Source: Bin5 sp965208965 (GTDB lineage Bacteria > Chloroflexota > Anaerolineae > Caldilineales > Caldilineaceae). Taken from it: a DNA stretch of 64,000 nt. Under the pieces are notes generated by a model. It saw only the letters and a program-made list of their open reading frames with translations. It did not search any database and was not told the DNA's origin. The position numbers and the translations under genes are program-made. Shown here piece after piece: positions 35,486-44,746 of the stretch (position 1 is its first letter; every line of letters begins with the position of its first letter). Where the stretch lies: the NCBI GenBank assembly GCA_965208965.1, contig OZ242384.1:2728001-2792000 (forward strand). The letters are read 5' to 3'.

Positions 35486-37297
35486 ATGAGTCCGCAATTC
35501 ACAACCGAAATGCCCAAATCCGCTTTCACCCTCCTCAAGGAGGAACTGAAAAAACAGATCCCCCGCATAGCCCTCCTCTTCACCCTCGCGCTCATCGGTA
35601 CGGGGATAGGGCTGATCCAGCCTTTCCTCTTCAAACTGCTCATAGACACCGCGATACCGACCGCGGATGTACGGTTGATCGGCCTCCTTCTCGTAGGCAT
35701 GGTTATCGTGCCCCTTCTAAGCGCCGGCCTCAACGCCGCAAACCATTATCTGCGGGCCTACATAGGCGAAAGCGTCAACCAACGCCTGCGGCACGACCTG
35801 TTCGACCATCTCCTGCACGTCCGCCTCGCCGATCTCGAGAAGTTCAAGACCGGAGAGCATCTTCATCGACTTACGCGCAGCTGCGGCAGAATCGGCGATG
35901 TCTTCGTCGGCAACCATCTACTGCCGCTTGCAATGAGCACGATCCTCCTCTTGGGCACGCTCGCTGCCATGACAGCGTTGCACTGGCGCCTCACGGTCCT
36001 GGCACTGCTCGCCTTCCCCATCTCCTACCTCCTGACAAGGAAGACGCGCAGCCATGCCCAGAGCCTCGAACATGACTTTTCCAGTACTTTGGAAGCCGGC
36101 CAGAGTTACCTCAGCGAATTCTTCCCCGGCATGCGCACAATCCGGGCCTTCAACGCCGAAGCCTATGAGAAGACGCGCTGGCGAGACTGGCTTGCAGCGC
36201 ATCGAAGCATCAAAGCCAGAGTTGAGGCGTTTCACGAGTTTATCCGCATCGTCCTGCCCGAAACCGTCAACTACGTGGCCGCAGGTCTGGTATTTGGTTA
36301 CGGCGCCTTCGAGATCATCCAGGGCCGGCTGACCATAGGCAGTCTCGTGGCGTTCGCCGCCTACCTGCCCCGCGCCTACTCAGTGCTGCAGTCTCTGCTG
36401 GGCGCCCAGGTCAACCTGCAAGAGGCCCGCGTCAACGCCGAAAAGGTGGATGCGCTTTTTGCTCTCTCCCGCGAACCATCCGGCGGCAGAGTCCTGTCGC
36501 CTTCGGGCACGTCCCGGGTCAGAAGCGCCGCAGGCGCAACTTCCTATGCTGGCGCCGCGCTGGCCTTCAATAACGTCTCCTTCGACTACGGCCGGGGCGA
36601 CTTCGGCGCACGCGACCTCACCTTCCGCGTTGAACCCGGCGAATTCGTCGGCATCGTCGGACCCAGCGGCGGCGGCAAGTCCACCATCATCGACCTGATC
36701 ATGGGCTTCCACACGCCCCAGTCCGGCGCCATTTTTCTGGATGGGATCGACCTGCGGGGGCTATCCCTGACCTCACTGCGGGATCAGATTGGCCTCGCTT
36801 CCCAGGACCTGTTTTTCTGGAACGACAGCATCAGCCGCAACATCAGCTATCCGCGCCGCGATGAAGATTCCGGCGCCGTCGGCGAAGCTGCGCGCGCCGC
36901 ACAGATCGATGAATTCGTCACCGGTCTGCCCCTCGAATACCGTACCGTCATCGGTGAACGCGGCCTTACGCTATCCGGCGGAGAACGCCAGCGCCTCGCC
37001 ATCGCCCGCGCCCTCCTCAAGCGCCCCAGGCTCCTCCTGCTTGATGAAGCCACCTCCGCGCTCGACGCCCTGACAGAGCAAAAGGTCCGCACCGCCTTCG
37101 AACAAGCACGCGCGGGACGGACCGCCATCGTCGTCGCCCATCGCCTGTCAACAATTCTCGATGCAGACCGCATTCTGGTCATCGACCAGGGCCGCATCGT
37201 CGAAACCGGCAGCCGCGATGAACTGCTGACCCTTCGCGGTCTATTCTATGACCTGTACAAGGCGCAGTCTTTCGATCTTCCTGCAATCGCGTTATAA
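35486..37297 (+). CDS. ABC exporter, fused transmembrane and ATPase domains
   Basis: About 603 residues from the ATG at 35486 (GAGGG ribosome site 7 bp upstream). Six membrane helices lie within about 25-310. The nucleotide-binding domain has Walker A GPSGGGKS (about 393), LSGGERQRLAIARALL (about 497) and Walker B LLLLDEATSALD. It resembles MsbA/multidrug half-transporters, which dimerise and export lipids, drugs or peptides. Substrate unknown. It is the first gene after the restriction island, followed by transketolase 82 bp later. Confidence 0.88.
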   Translation: MSPQFTTEMPKSAFTLLKEELKKQIPRIALLFTLALIGTGIGLIQPFLFKLLIDTAIPTADVRLIGLLLVGMVIVPLLSAGLNAANHYLRAYIGESVNQRLRHDLFDHLLHVRLADLEKFKTGEHLHRLTRSCGRIGDVFVGNHLLPLAMSTILLLGTLAAMTALHWRLTVLALLAFPISYLLTRKTRSHAQSLEHDFSSTLEAGQSYLSEFFPGMRTIRAFNAEAYEKTRWRDWLAAHRSIKARVEAFHEFIRIVLPETVNYVAAGLVFGYGAFEIIQGRLTIGSLVAFAAYLPRAYSVLQSLLGAQVNLQEARVNAEKVDALFALSREPSGGRVLSPSGTSRVRSAAGATSYAGAALAFNNVSFDYGRGDFGARDLTFRVEPGEFVGIVGPSGGGKSTIIDLIMGFHTPQSGAIFLDGIDLRGLSLTSLRDQIGLASQDLFFWNDSISRNISYPRRDEDSGAVGEAARAAQIDEFVTGLPLEYRTVIGERGLTLSGGERQRLAIARALLKRPRLLLLDEATSALDALTEQKVRTAFEQARAGRTAIVVAHRLSTILDADRILVIDQGRIVETGSRDELLTLRGLFYDLYKAQSFDLPAIAL

Positions 37298-37379
37298 TCC
37301 GATCTGAACTCTGCGGCCCATGTATTCTTTACGCGCCGCTGGCTGACAGCTACCATTTACGCTAAGGAATCTGCCACCG

Positions 37380-39452
37380 ATGTCACCCAACACCAACGGC
37401 CAGGGCGCCGCGTCCCTGCTTTTCGAAAGCCCCACCATCGATCCGGATCTGGAGGAAAATGTAGTCAATACTATTCGCATGCTCGCATTGGACGCCGTCC
37501 AGGCCGCCAACTCGGGACACGCCGGCCTGCCCATGGGCATGGCCACCGCCGCCTTGACGCTCTGGCGCAGGCATCTGCGCTACAATCCGGCCAACCCCGA
37601 ATGGCACAACCGCGACCGCTTCATCCTCAGCGCCGGCCATGGATCCATGCTCCTCTATTCCCTGCTCCACTTGACCGGTTACGATCTGCCCCTGCAGGAG
37701 CTCAAGAACTTCCGACAGTACGGCAGCATGACGCCCGGCCACCCCGAATACGGCCACGCACCCGGTGTCGAGACCACCACCGGCCCGCTCGGCCAGGGTT
37801 TCGCCAACGGCGTCGGCATGGCCATCGCCGAACAGTGGCTCGCCGCCAACTTTAACCGGCCCGGACACGACGTCATTTCACACCACGTCTACGCCATCGT
37901 CAGCGACGGCGACCTGATGGAGGGCGTTGCCCAGGAGGCGGCCAGCCTTGCCGGTCACCTTGGACTCGGCAAACTGATCTACCTCTACGACGACAACCGC
38001 GTCACCATCGACGGTTACACCGATCTGGCCTTCACCGAGGACCAGTACCAGCGCTTCGAGGCCTACGGCTGGCACGTCCTCAAAGTGGACGGCATGGACG
38101 GCGCGGCCGTCGACGCCGCCATCGCCGCCGCCAAACAGGACCCGCGCCCCAGCCTCATCGGCTGCACTACCGTCATCGGCTTCGGGGCCCCCAAACAGGG
38201 CGAGCCCGATATGCACAGCGACGCGCTCCCTGACGACGAGGTCGCCCAGACCAAGGCCAACCTCGAATGGCCGCAGGAGCCGGCATTCTATCTGCCCGAG
38301 GAAGTCCGTGACTTCTGCCTCCAGGCCGTCGCGCGCGGCAAAAGGCTCGAATCCGACGACAGCGCCCTGTGGGATGCCTATGCCGCCGCACATCCGGATC
38401 TGGCCGCTCAACTGAGCGCGATGCTGCAGGGACAGCTCCCTGAAGGCTGGGAGGACGTCCTGCCTACTTTCGACCCCGGCGGCAGCCAGGCCACGCGCAA
38501 CGCCAGCGGCGATACTCTCAACGCCCTCGCGCCCGTCATCACCAATCTCATTGGCGGCAGCGCCGATCTCGCGCCCAGCAACAAGACGATCATCAGCGGC
38601 AGCCCCGACTTTCAGCCCGATTCCTACAGCGGACGCAACTTCCGTTTCGGCGTTCGCGAGCACGGCATGGGCGCCGTCCTCAACGGAATGGCCCTACACG
38701 GGGGCGTCATCCCCTACGGGGGCACCTTCCTCGTCTTCAGCGACTACATGCGCGCCAGCGTCCGTCTTGCCGCCCTCATGGGCGTGCCCGTCATCTATAT
38801 CTTCACCCACGACAGCATCGGTGTCGGCGAAGACGGACCCACCCATCAGCCCGTCGAACAGGTGGCCGCACTGCGCGCCATACCCAACCTTACCGTCATC
38901 CGCCCTGCCGACGCCAACGAGGCGGCGCAGGCTTGGAAATCGGCCTTGCAAAACAAGAGCGGCCCCACCGCGCTGATCTTCTCACGCCAGAATCTGCCTG
39001 TTTACGATCGGTCCGCCGCAGGTGTCGCCTCGGCCGACGGCGCAGCCCAGGGCGGATATGTCTTCTACCAGAGCAGCGGAGCAACCGGGGCCGCGCCCGA
39101 GCTGGCCCTCATCTCTTCCGGCAGCGAGCTCGAGCTCGCCTACGACGCGGCCCGGCAGCTCGCCCAGCAGGGCGCCGCCGTGCGCGTCGTCAGCCTGCCC
39201 AGCTGGGAACTCTTCGCCGCGCAGGGGTCCTCTTACCAGCAGGACGTCCTGCCGTCAAGCGCCCTCAAGCTCTCCGTCGAAGCGGGCGTCACTCAAGGCT
39301 GGGAACGCTGGGTTGGCAACGACCCCGCCCGCGGCGCCGCCATCGGCCTCAATCGATTCGGAGCGAGCGCGCCCCAGCAAGAGGTCTACGCCAATCTGGG
39401 CCTGACCGTCGAAGCCGTCATCAGCGCCGCGCAGAATCTCCTGGAGGCGTAG
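37380..39452 (+). CDS. tkt: Transketolase
   Basis: A 690-residue thiamine diphosphate enzyme of the pentose phosphate pathway, transferring two-carbon units between sugar phosphates. It has the N-terminal TANSGHAGLPMG-type motif, GHGSMLLYSLLH, the ThDP signature GDGDLMEG (about 176) with a downstream Asn-rich segment, FTHDSIGVGEDGPTHQP in the pyrimidine domain, and a C-terminal domain with SSGSELELA and SWELF. Length is normal. The next gene starts 6 bp after its stop. Confidence 0.95.
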   Translation: MSPNTNGQGAASLLFESPTIDPDLEENVVNTIRMLALDAVQAANSGHAGLPMGMATAALTLWRRHLRYNPANPEWHNRDRFILSAGHGSMLLYSLLHLTGYDLPLQELKNFRQYGSMTPGHPEYGHAPGVETTTGPLGQGFANGVGMAIAEQWLAANFNRPGHDVISHHVYAIVSDGDLMEGVAQEAASLAGHLGLGKLIYLYDDNRVTIDGYTDLAFTEDQYQRFEAYGWHVLKVDGMDGAAVDAAIAAAKQDPRPSLIGCTTVIGFGAPKQGEPDMHSDALPDDEVAQTKANLEWPQEPAFYLPEEVRDFCLQAVARGKRLESDDSALWDAYAAAHPDLAAQLSAMLQGQLPEGWEDVLPTFDPGGSQATRNASGDTLNALAPVITNLIGGSADLAPSNKTIISGSPDFQPDSYSGRNFRFGVREHGMGAVLNGMALHGGVIPYGGTFLVFSDYMRASVRLAALMGVPVIYIFTHDSIGVGEDGPTHQPVEQVAALRAIPNLTVIRPADANEAAQAWKSALQNKSGPTALIFSRQNLPVYDRSAAGVASADGAAQGGYVFYQSSGATGAAPELALISSGSELELAYDAARQLAQQGAAVRVVSLPSWELFAAQGSSYQQDVLPSSALKLSVEAGVTQGWERWVGNDPARGAAIGLNRFGASAPQQEVYANLGLTVEAVISAAQNLLEA

Positions 39453-39458
39453 CCGCCT

Positions 39459-40055
39459 ATGCTTGGGGCCTTGGCCGCCGTCCTCCAGCAGACCCGGCAA
39501 CATCACGCCATCGAACACGCCACCATTCATCTGCTGGCGGCCCGTTTTCCCCGACGTGTCTTCGCCGGCATGAGCGATCCCTGGGGCTTTACGCTCTACG
39601 GGCAGCTGTCCGGCGAAGCGATCGAAGAGGCCGTCGGCGAGGCGATCCAGCGGCTTCAGGATGGCGAAGAGGAGTTGGCCTTCCATCCCTACTGCGGAAC
39701 GAACCTGACTGCCGGCATCCTGCTGGTGACCGCAGCCGTATTCCTCGGCAGCCTCGACTGGCGGAATCCGCAGTTACGCCCGCCCGAAGGGACACTCCCC
39801 TCGGGAGAAGAAGGAAGTCCAGCCCTACGCGCGGGGTCTCCAGTCCGGCGCCGACCCGGCAGCGCTAGGTCGCTACTCGACAGAGTGACAGTGACAGCAG
39901 GACTGATGACGCTTGCCCTCCTGGTTTCAAGGCCGCTGGGAATGAGGTTGCAGCGTCTGACTACCTTAACGACTATCGGCAATCGCGTGCTGGCCCAGGT
40001 CGTCCCTTTGAAGCGCGGCCAGGCCTATCGCGTCACCTTCGCAGAACCGCAATAA
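39459..40055 (+). CDS. DUF6391-like conserved hypothetical protein
   Basis: A 198-residue protein. The N-terminal motif HHAIEHATIHLL, followed by GxSDPWGFTLYG, is what I associate with DUF6391-type proteins of Cyanobacteria and Chloroflexota. A central HPYCGTN precedes a hydrophobic segment (about 86-98), and a second hydrophobic segment lies near 150-163, so it is probably membrane-associated. The loop between them is Pro/Arg/Gly-rich. Function unknown. It is coupled to tkt and holA in a same-strand run. Confidence 0.6.
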   Translation: MLGALAAVLQQTRQHHAIEHATIHLLAARFPRRVFAGMSDPWGFTLYGQLSGEAIEEAVGEAIQRLQDGEEELAFHPYCGTNLTAGILLVTAAVFLGSLDWRNPQLRPPEGTLPSGEEGSPALRAGSPVRRRPGSARSLLDRVTVTAGLMTLALLVSRPLGMRLQRLTTLTTIGNRVLAQVVPLKRGQAYRVTFAEPQ

Positions 40056-40088
40056 CCGGGGGCCGCCGCCTCCGAGATTGGTAGCGCA

Positions 40089-41111
40089 TTGACAAACTAT
40101 CTGTTCCTCGCGCCCGACGAGTTTCTCTTGGGGAAGCGCCTCAGCCGGCTGAAGCAGGCCATCGGCGACCCGGAAATGGCCTCGCTGAACATCGCCGAGC
40201 TTGACGGCGCCCGCTCCGACGCAAGCGATATTCTCTACCATGCCGGCGCCCTGCCCTTTCTCGCCGACCGGCGCCTGATCATCGTGCGCGAATACCTTTC
40301 CAATCTGGAGTCCCGTCTGGGCACAGCCAGGTCGCCCAACCGCGCTGGGCAGGCCGAAGCACGCCAGGTCCTGGAAGCGCTTGCTGACCCAGGGCTCTCA
40401 AATGATCTCGTCTTTATCGACGACAAACTGGACAAGCGGCGCGCAATCTGGAGAGGTCTGGACGGCCTCGCCGGTCTCGACCGGCTGAGCAAGGACGGTC
40501 TGCTGGCGATCGAGGAGCTGGCCACGCCCAACCCCCGCGCCCTGCCCGCCTGGATCGCCAATACCGCCCGCCAGGATGGAATCGACATCGCAGGCCAGGC
40601 TGTGCAGATGCTGGCAACCTACGTTGGCGCCGACCTGCGCCGCCTGACCCTGGAGCTGGACAAACTGCGCTCCTACGCTGCCGGCCGTGCAATCACGCCG
40701 GACGATGTCCAGCGCCTTGTAAGCGACACCAGCGAAGCCCTCATCTGGGATCTGACCGACGCCATCGGCCAGCGCGACGGACGCAAAGCGATGCGGGCCC
40801 TGTACGCCCTGCGCCGCAACGACGCCAACGCCTTCTACCTTCTGACCATGATTACCCGCCAGTACCGCATCATGATAAAGGTCAAGGATGAGACCTCCCG
40901 CGGGCCCGGGAATGAATACGACATCGCCGGCCGCGTGGGCGAGAGCCCCTTTCCCGTAAAGAAAGCGATGGCCCAGAGCCGCAACTATGCCCTCCCCCAA
41001 CTGGAAGGGATCCTCGACCGGCTCCTCTCGTCCGACTTCGCCATGAAGACCGGCGCCGACCCAAACACTGAAATCGACATTCTGGTGGCAGAGTTGACCC
41101 AATCCCGTTAG
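40089..41111 (+). CDS. holA: DNA polymerase III subunit delta
   Basis: A 340-residue clamp-loader subunit that opens the beta sliding clamp. It starts at a TTG (40089), with LFLAPDEFLLGKRLSRLKQA, then LPFLADRRLIIVREY, the lid region, and C-terminal helices with LVSDTSEALIWDLTDAIGQRD and ALRRNDANAFYLLTMI, as in HolA. Length matches the family. No better start was found. 17 bp separate it from the M16 gene. Confidence 0.88.
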   Translation: MTNYLFLAPDEFLLGKRLSRLKQAIGDPEMASLNIAELDGARSDASDILYHAGALPFLADRRLIIVREYLSNLESRLGTARSPNRAGQAEARQVLEALADPGLSNDLVFIDDKLDKRRAIWRGLDGLAGLDRLSKDGLLAIEELATPNPRALPAWIANTARQDGIDIAGQAVQMLATYVGADLRRLTLELDKLRSYAAGRAITPDDVQRLVSDTSEALIWDLTDAIGQRDGRKAMRALYALRRNDANAFYLLTMITRQYRIMIKVKDETSRGPGNEYDIAGRVGESPFPVKKAMAQSRNYALPQLEGILDRLLSSDFAMKTGADPNTEIDILVAELTQSR

Positions 41112-41127
41112 AGGAACACAATTCCTG

Positions 41128-42471
41128 ATGAACAGAAACCGCTCCATCTCTCCCCGCATTCACGCTCTGTCGGCCCGCGCCGGTGAGGCAGGACAGGCAA
41201 CAGTTGGCCCTGAGACGATTCATCGCGTCCGGACCGCAAACGGCATCACCATTCTCGTCCGGTCCAATCCGTCCGCGCCGGTCGTTATGCTGGAAGGGGC
41301 TCTGCGCGCCGGAAGCGTCGATGAGCCCCCCGCATTGACAGGGCTGTCCTCCTTCACCGCCTCCATGCTGAGCCGCGGCAGCGCTGGCTACGACTTTGAT
41401 CGCTTCAACGAAGCCGTGGAGTCGGTCGGCGCCAGTGTAAGCGCCGGCGGCGGCACCCACGTCACCAACTTTGGCAGCGAGAGTCTTGTCGAGGACTTCC
41501 CGCTCATGGTGGAGATCCTGGCCGATATACTGCAGCGGCCAACCTTCCCCTCAGAACAGGTCGAACGCTTGCGCGGCCAGCGGCTCGTGCGCTTGCAGGA
41601 GCGCGAACAGAGCACCCGCAGCGTCTCCTACCGCCGCTTCAACGAAGCAATATATGGGGACCACCCCTACGGCCTGCCCACGTCCGGTTACATCGAGACC
41701 GTTCAGGAGATAAGTCGCGACGACATGGTCCGCTTTCACCGCGATCATTACCATCCCAACCAGGCCATCGTAGTCGTCAGCGGCGATGTCGAACCGGAGG
41801 CGGTGGTTGCGCTGTTGGAAACACACTTCGGCGCCTGGCCTGCCGCTCCGGAGCCCTCATCGCCCGCCGATTCCATCCCCCCGGTGAGCGGCGCCAACGG
41901 CGTTCAGCGCAAAACGTTCCCCATGCCCGGCAAGGTCCAGTCCGATGTCGTCATCGGTTGCCTCGCCATCGCCCGCAGCCATCCCGACTACCATGCCGTC
42001 CAGGTCGCCAACAACATCCTCGGTCAGTTCGGCATGATGGGCCGCCTGGGTGAAACTGTCCGCGAGCGTCAGGGTCTCGCCTACTACAGTTACAGTGCGC
42101 TCGACGCCGACATCGGCATCGGGCCTTGGGTCGCCTTCGCCGGCGTCAACCCCCTAAACGTCGACCAGGCCATCGACAGCATCCTCCACGAATTCGAGCG
42201 GCTCGGCCAGGAGCCGGTCAGCGATGAAGAGCTCTCCGACAGCATCGCCAACATGACCGGCACACTCCCCCTGCGCCTGGAAACAAACGACGGCGTTGCC
42301 TCAATCCTTCTCAATATGGAATGGTTCGGCCTCGGCCTCGACTACCTTCAGACCTATCAGGATCGAATCAGATCCATCACGAAAGAGGATGTACAGCGTG
42401 TCGCCGCCCAATACCTGCGCACAGACGCCTATACCCTTGTGACTGCAGGTCCCGATGCAAACGAGAACTGA
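41128..42471 (+). CDS. M16 peptidase-family protein lacking the zinc motif
   Basis: A 447-residue protein with two M16 domains. The C-terminal one has GGLGxRLxxxxRExxGLAYxxxx-type sequence, here GRLGETVRERQGLAYYSY. In active M16 peptidases the N-terminal domain carries HxxEH in GTxHFLEHM. Here the matching place reads TGLSSFTASMLSRGS, with no His or Glu. Such proteins usually act as the non-catalytic half of a two-subunit M16 protease, but no catalytic partner is next door. No signal peptide. It sits between holA and the ABC-2 ATPase. Confidence 0.8.
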   Translation: MNRNRSISPRIHALSARAGEAGQATVGPETIHRVRTANGITILVRSNPSAPVVMLEGALRAGSVDEPPALTGLSSFTASMLSRGSAGYDFDRFNEAVESVGASVSAGGGTHVTNFGSESLVEDFPLMVEILADILQRPTFPSEQVERLRGQRLVRLQEREQSTRSVSYRRFNEAIYGDHPYGLPTSGYIETVQEISRDDMVRFHRDHYHPNQAIVVVSGDVEPEAVVALLETHFGAWPAAPEPSSPADSIPPVSGANGVQRKTFPMPGKVQSDVVIGCLAIARSHPDYHAVQVANNILGQFGMMGRLGETVRERQGLAYYSYSALDADIGIGPWVAFAGVNPLNVDQAIDSILHEFERLGQEPVSDEELSDSIANMTGTLPLRLETNDGVASILLNMEWFGLGLDYLQTYQDRIRSITKEDVQRVAAQYLRTDAYTLVTAGPDANEN

Positions 42472-42477
42472 ACCACT

Positions 42478-43506
42478 GTGGAACAGAACCCTGTCATTCA
42501 CATCGATCAACTGAGCAAAGTCTACACCGTCAACGAACGCGAAGCGGGGCTGATCGCCGCCATGCGCAGTCTCGTCAGGCGCAAAACGCGCGACGTCAAT
42601 GCCGTGGACGCAATCTCCTTTACCGTCGGCGAAGGTGAGATTGTCGGCTTCCTCGGCCCCAACGGCGCCGGCAAAACCACCACCCTCAAAATGCTGTCCG
42701 GCCTGCTCCATCCGACCGCCGGCAGCGCATCGGTGCTCGGCTACCGTCCCTGGGAGCGCAACCGCGACTACCTGCGCCGTATGACATTGGTGATGGGGCA
42801 GCGAAACCAGCTCCTATGGGATATCCCAGTCATTGATACCTTTGAGCTCAACCGCGCCGTCTACCGCATTCCCGAAGCGCAGTACCGGCTCGCCCTGGAC
42901 GAACTGACCGAGCTTCTGGAGCTGGCGTCGCTACTGCAAAAGCCGACCCGCAATCTCTCTCTCGGAGAGCGTATGAAGTGCGAAATCGCAGCCGCGCTCC
43001 TCCACCGTCCGTCCGTCCTCTTCCTCGACGAGCCAACCATCGGGCTGGATGTGACCATGCAGCGCCGCATCCGTCGCTTCATCACCGAATACAATCAACA
43101 GACCGGCGCCACCGTCCTGCTGACCAGCCACTACATGGCCGACGTCGAAGCCCTTTGCAAGCGCGTCATCGTCATCCACCATGGCAAACTGCTCTACGAT
43201 GGCGAGCTGACCGGCCTGGCCGACCGCTTCGCGCCCTTCAAGACCGTCGAAGTGAAACTGCAAAACGGTCTCGACGGCCGCCCTCTGGCGCAGTACGGCG
43301 AGCTCGTGGCCCAGACCGAAGGCCGCGTCACTCTGCGGATCCCCAAAGTCGATACCGCCTCCGTCACCGGCCGCCTGCTTGCCGAGCTGGACGTCGCCGA
43401 CCTGACCGTGCAGGACCCGCCCATCGAGGACGTGATCGAGCATGTATTCAGTCAGACCCCCAGCCCACTCGACGACACTGACCCGCAACAGGCCCAGAGC
43501 GTATAG
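42478..43506 (+). CDS. ABC-2 type exporter ATP-binding protein
   Basis: A 342-residue ATPase starting at a GTG 6 bp after the M16 stop. Walker A GPNGAGKT lies at about 60-67. The signature is LSLGERMKCEIAAALLHRP, the LSLGE variant typical of the group that pairs with DUF990 permeases. Walker B LFLDEPTIGLD is followed by a DUF4162-like C-terminal domain. It serves the two permease genes at 43928-45532. Substrate unknown. Confidence 0.88.
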   Translation: MEQNPVIHIDQLSKVYTVNEREAGLIAAMRSLVRRKTRDVNAVDAISFTVGEGEIVGFLGPNGAGKTTTLKMLSGLLHPTAGSASVLGYRPWERNRDYLRRMTLVMGQRNQLLWDIPVIDTFELNRAVYRIPEAQYRLALDELTELLELASLLQKPTRNLSLGERMKCEIAAALLHRPSVLFLDEPTIGLDVTMQRRIRRFITEYNQQTGATVLLTSHYMADVEALCKRVIVIHHGKLLYDGELTGLADRFAPFKTVEVKLQNGLDGRPLAQYGELVAQTEGRVTLRIPKVDTASVTGRLLAELDVADLTVQDPPIEDVIEHVFSQTPSPLDDTDPQQAQSV

Positions 43507-43518
43507 GATGGTCGAAAA

Positions 43519-43731
43519 ATGAACTTCTGCTCGCGCCTGGAGTTGACAACATCTCTGGGCTCCCTGCTCCTTCCGGTCATACTACTGGGAGCATGCGTTG
43601 GTCCCGTTTCGAGTACAGAGTCAGTCCCGACGAGGGAGAAAGAAGAACTGTCCTCTTTCTCAGCAGCCGCGGACAAGGGCCCACCGACGGCGCCGGCGCT
43701 ATCTACTGCCGAATTCAGAGCCCGGTTTTGA
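43519..43731 (+). CDS. Possible small lipoprotein or lipoprotein remnant
   Basis: A 70-residue frame with a plausible lipoprotein signal: basic N-terminus, hydrophobic SLGSLLLPVILLGAC and a lipobox LLGAC near residue 26. The remaining 45 residues are Ser/Ala/Pro-rich with no known domain. It lies in a 421-bp gap (43507-43927) inside an otherwise tight ABC-2 operon. It may be the start of a decayed gene. The rest of the gap shows no supported gene. Confidence 0.35.
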   Translation: MNFCSRLELTTSLGSLLLPVILLGACVGPVSSTESVPTREKEELSSFSAAADKGPPTAPALSTAEFRARF

Positions 43732-43927
43732 TAATCGAATTCTTGACGCGAGGCCCGGTAGGCGCCAGTGATGGCCACTATCATTCGATTTACCGTGACC
43801 CAACCAACGAATACGGCCAGCAGAGATAGCAATCAGGGAGTCCGCGGCACACTTGGAGACATGCCTGCCGAGCGCTTTCGACGGTTTCATTTCCCTCTGC
43901 ATTGAATGCCCGAGCCCAGGATAACGA

Positions 43928-44731
43928 ATGTTTGCCTACTATCCGATCTACAAAGGCTATTTCCGCACGTCGCTGATGATGATGTTCCAGTATCGGATCT
44001 CGATGCTGATCTGGCTCCTGGGCAGCATCATCGAGCCGCTCATGTATCTGGTCATATGGCGCACAGTCTCCCAGCAGCAGGGCGGTTTCGTCGGGAGCTA
44101 CAGCACCAATGACTTTGCCGTCTACTTCATCGCCATGATGATGGTCAGCCACGGCACCTTCACCTGGATCATGTGGGAATACGTTTTTCGAATTCGCATG
44201 GGCCAGTTCTCGGTGATGCTGCTCAAGCCAATCCATCCCATCCACAGCGACATCGCCGACAACATCGGCTACAAATTCCTGATGTTGACCGTGATGGTGC
44301 CCACCGCTCTGCTGCTGGCCTGGTTTTTCGACGCCTCCTGGCAGCCCACCTACTGGACATTGGCAGCCTTCGTTCCTGTTCTCATTCTGGCCTTCCTGAT
44401 GCGCTTCTACTGGGAGTGGTCCCTGGCCATGGTCGCCTTCTGGACGTTGCGTATCGACGCCATGAACCAGGCCTACATCGTCATTACGCTCTTCTTTTCC
44501 GGGAAGCTGGCTCCGCTCTCTCTGTTTCCCCAGTTCGTTCAGCGGGCCGCCGACTTTCTACCCTTCCGCTGGATGCTTTCATTTCCCGTTGAGCTCCTTC
44601 TCGGGCGCGTCACCCCCCGGGATCTGCTCATCGGCATCGGCGCACAGCTATTCTGGCTGCTCGTCGGCTATCTTGTTATGCAACTCATCTACCGGGCCGG
44701 AATCAAACGCTACGCTGCCTTTGGTAACTGA
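43928..44731 (+). CDS. ABC-2 type exporter permease (DUF990-like), first subunit
   Basis: A 267-residue inner-membrane protein with about six membrane segments, starting YYPIYKGYFRTSLMMMFQYR. Typical features of the COG4587/DUF990 group are LIWLLGSIIEPLMYLVIW, the FSVMLLKPIHP loop and FLPFRWMLSFPVELLLG. It works with the following permease and the upstream ATPase. 15 bp separate it from the partner gene. Confidence 0.85.
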   Translation: MFAYYPIYKGYFRTSLMMMFQYRISMLIWLLGSIIEPLMYLVIWRTVSQQQGGFVGSYSTNDFAVYFIAMMMVSHGTFTWIMWEYVFRIRMGQFSVMLLKPIHPIHSDIADNIGYKFLMLTVMVPTALLLAWFFDASWQPTYWTLAAFVPVLILAFLMRFYWEWSLAMVAFWTLRIDAMNQAYIVITLFFSGKLAPLSLFPQFVQRAADFLPFRWMLSFPVELLLGRVTPRDLLIGIGAQLFWLLVGYLVMQLIYRAGIKRYAAFGN

Positions 44732-44746
44732 CCCGCAACTGAAACC

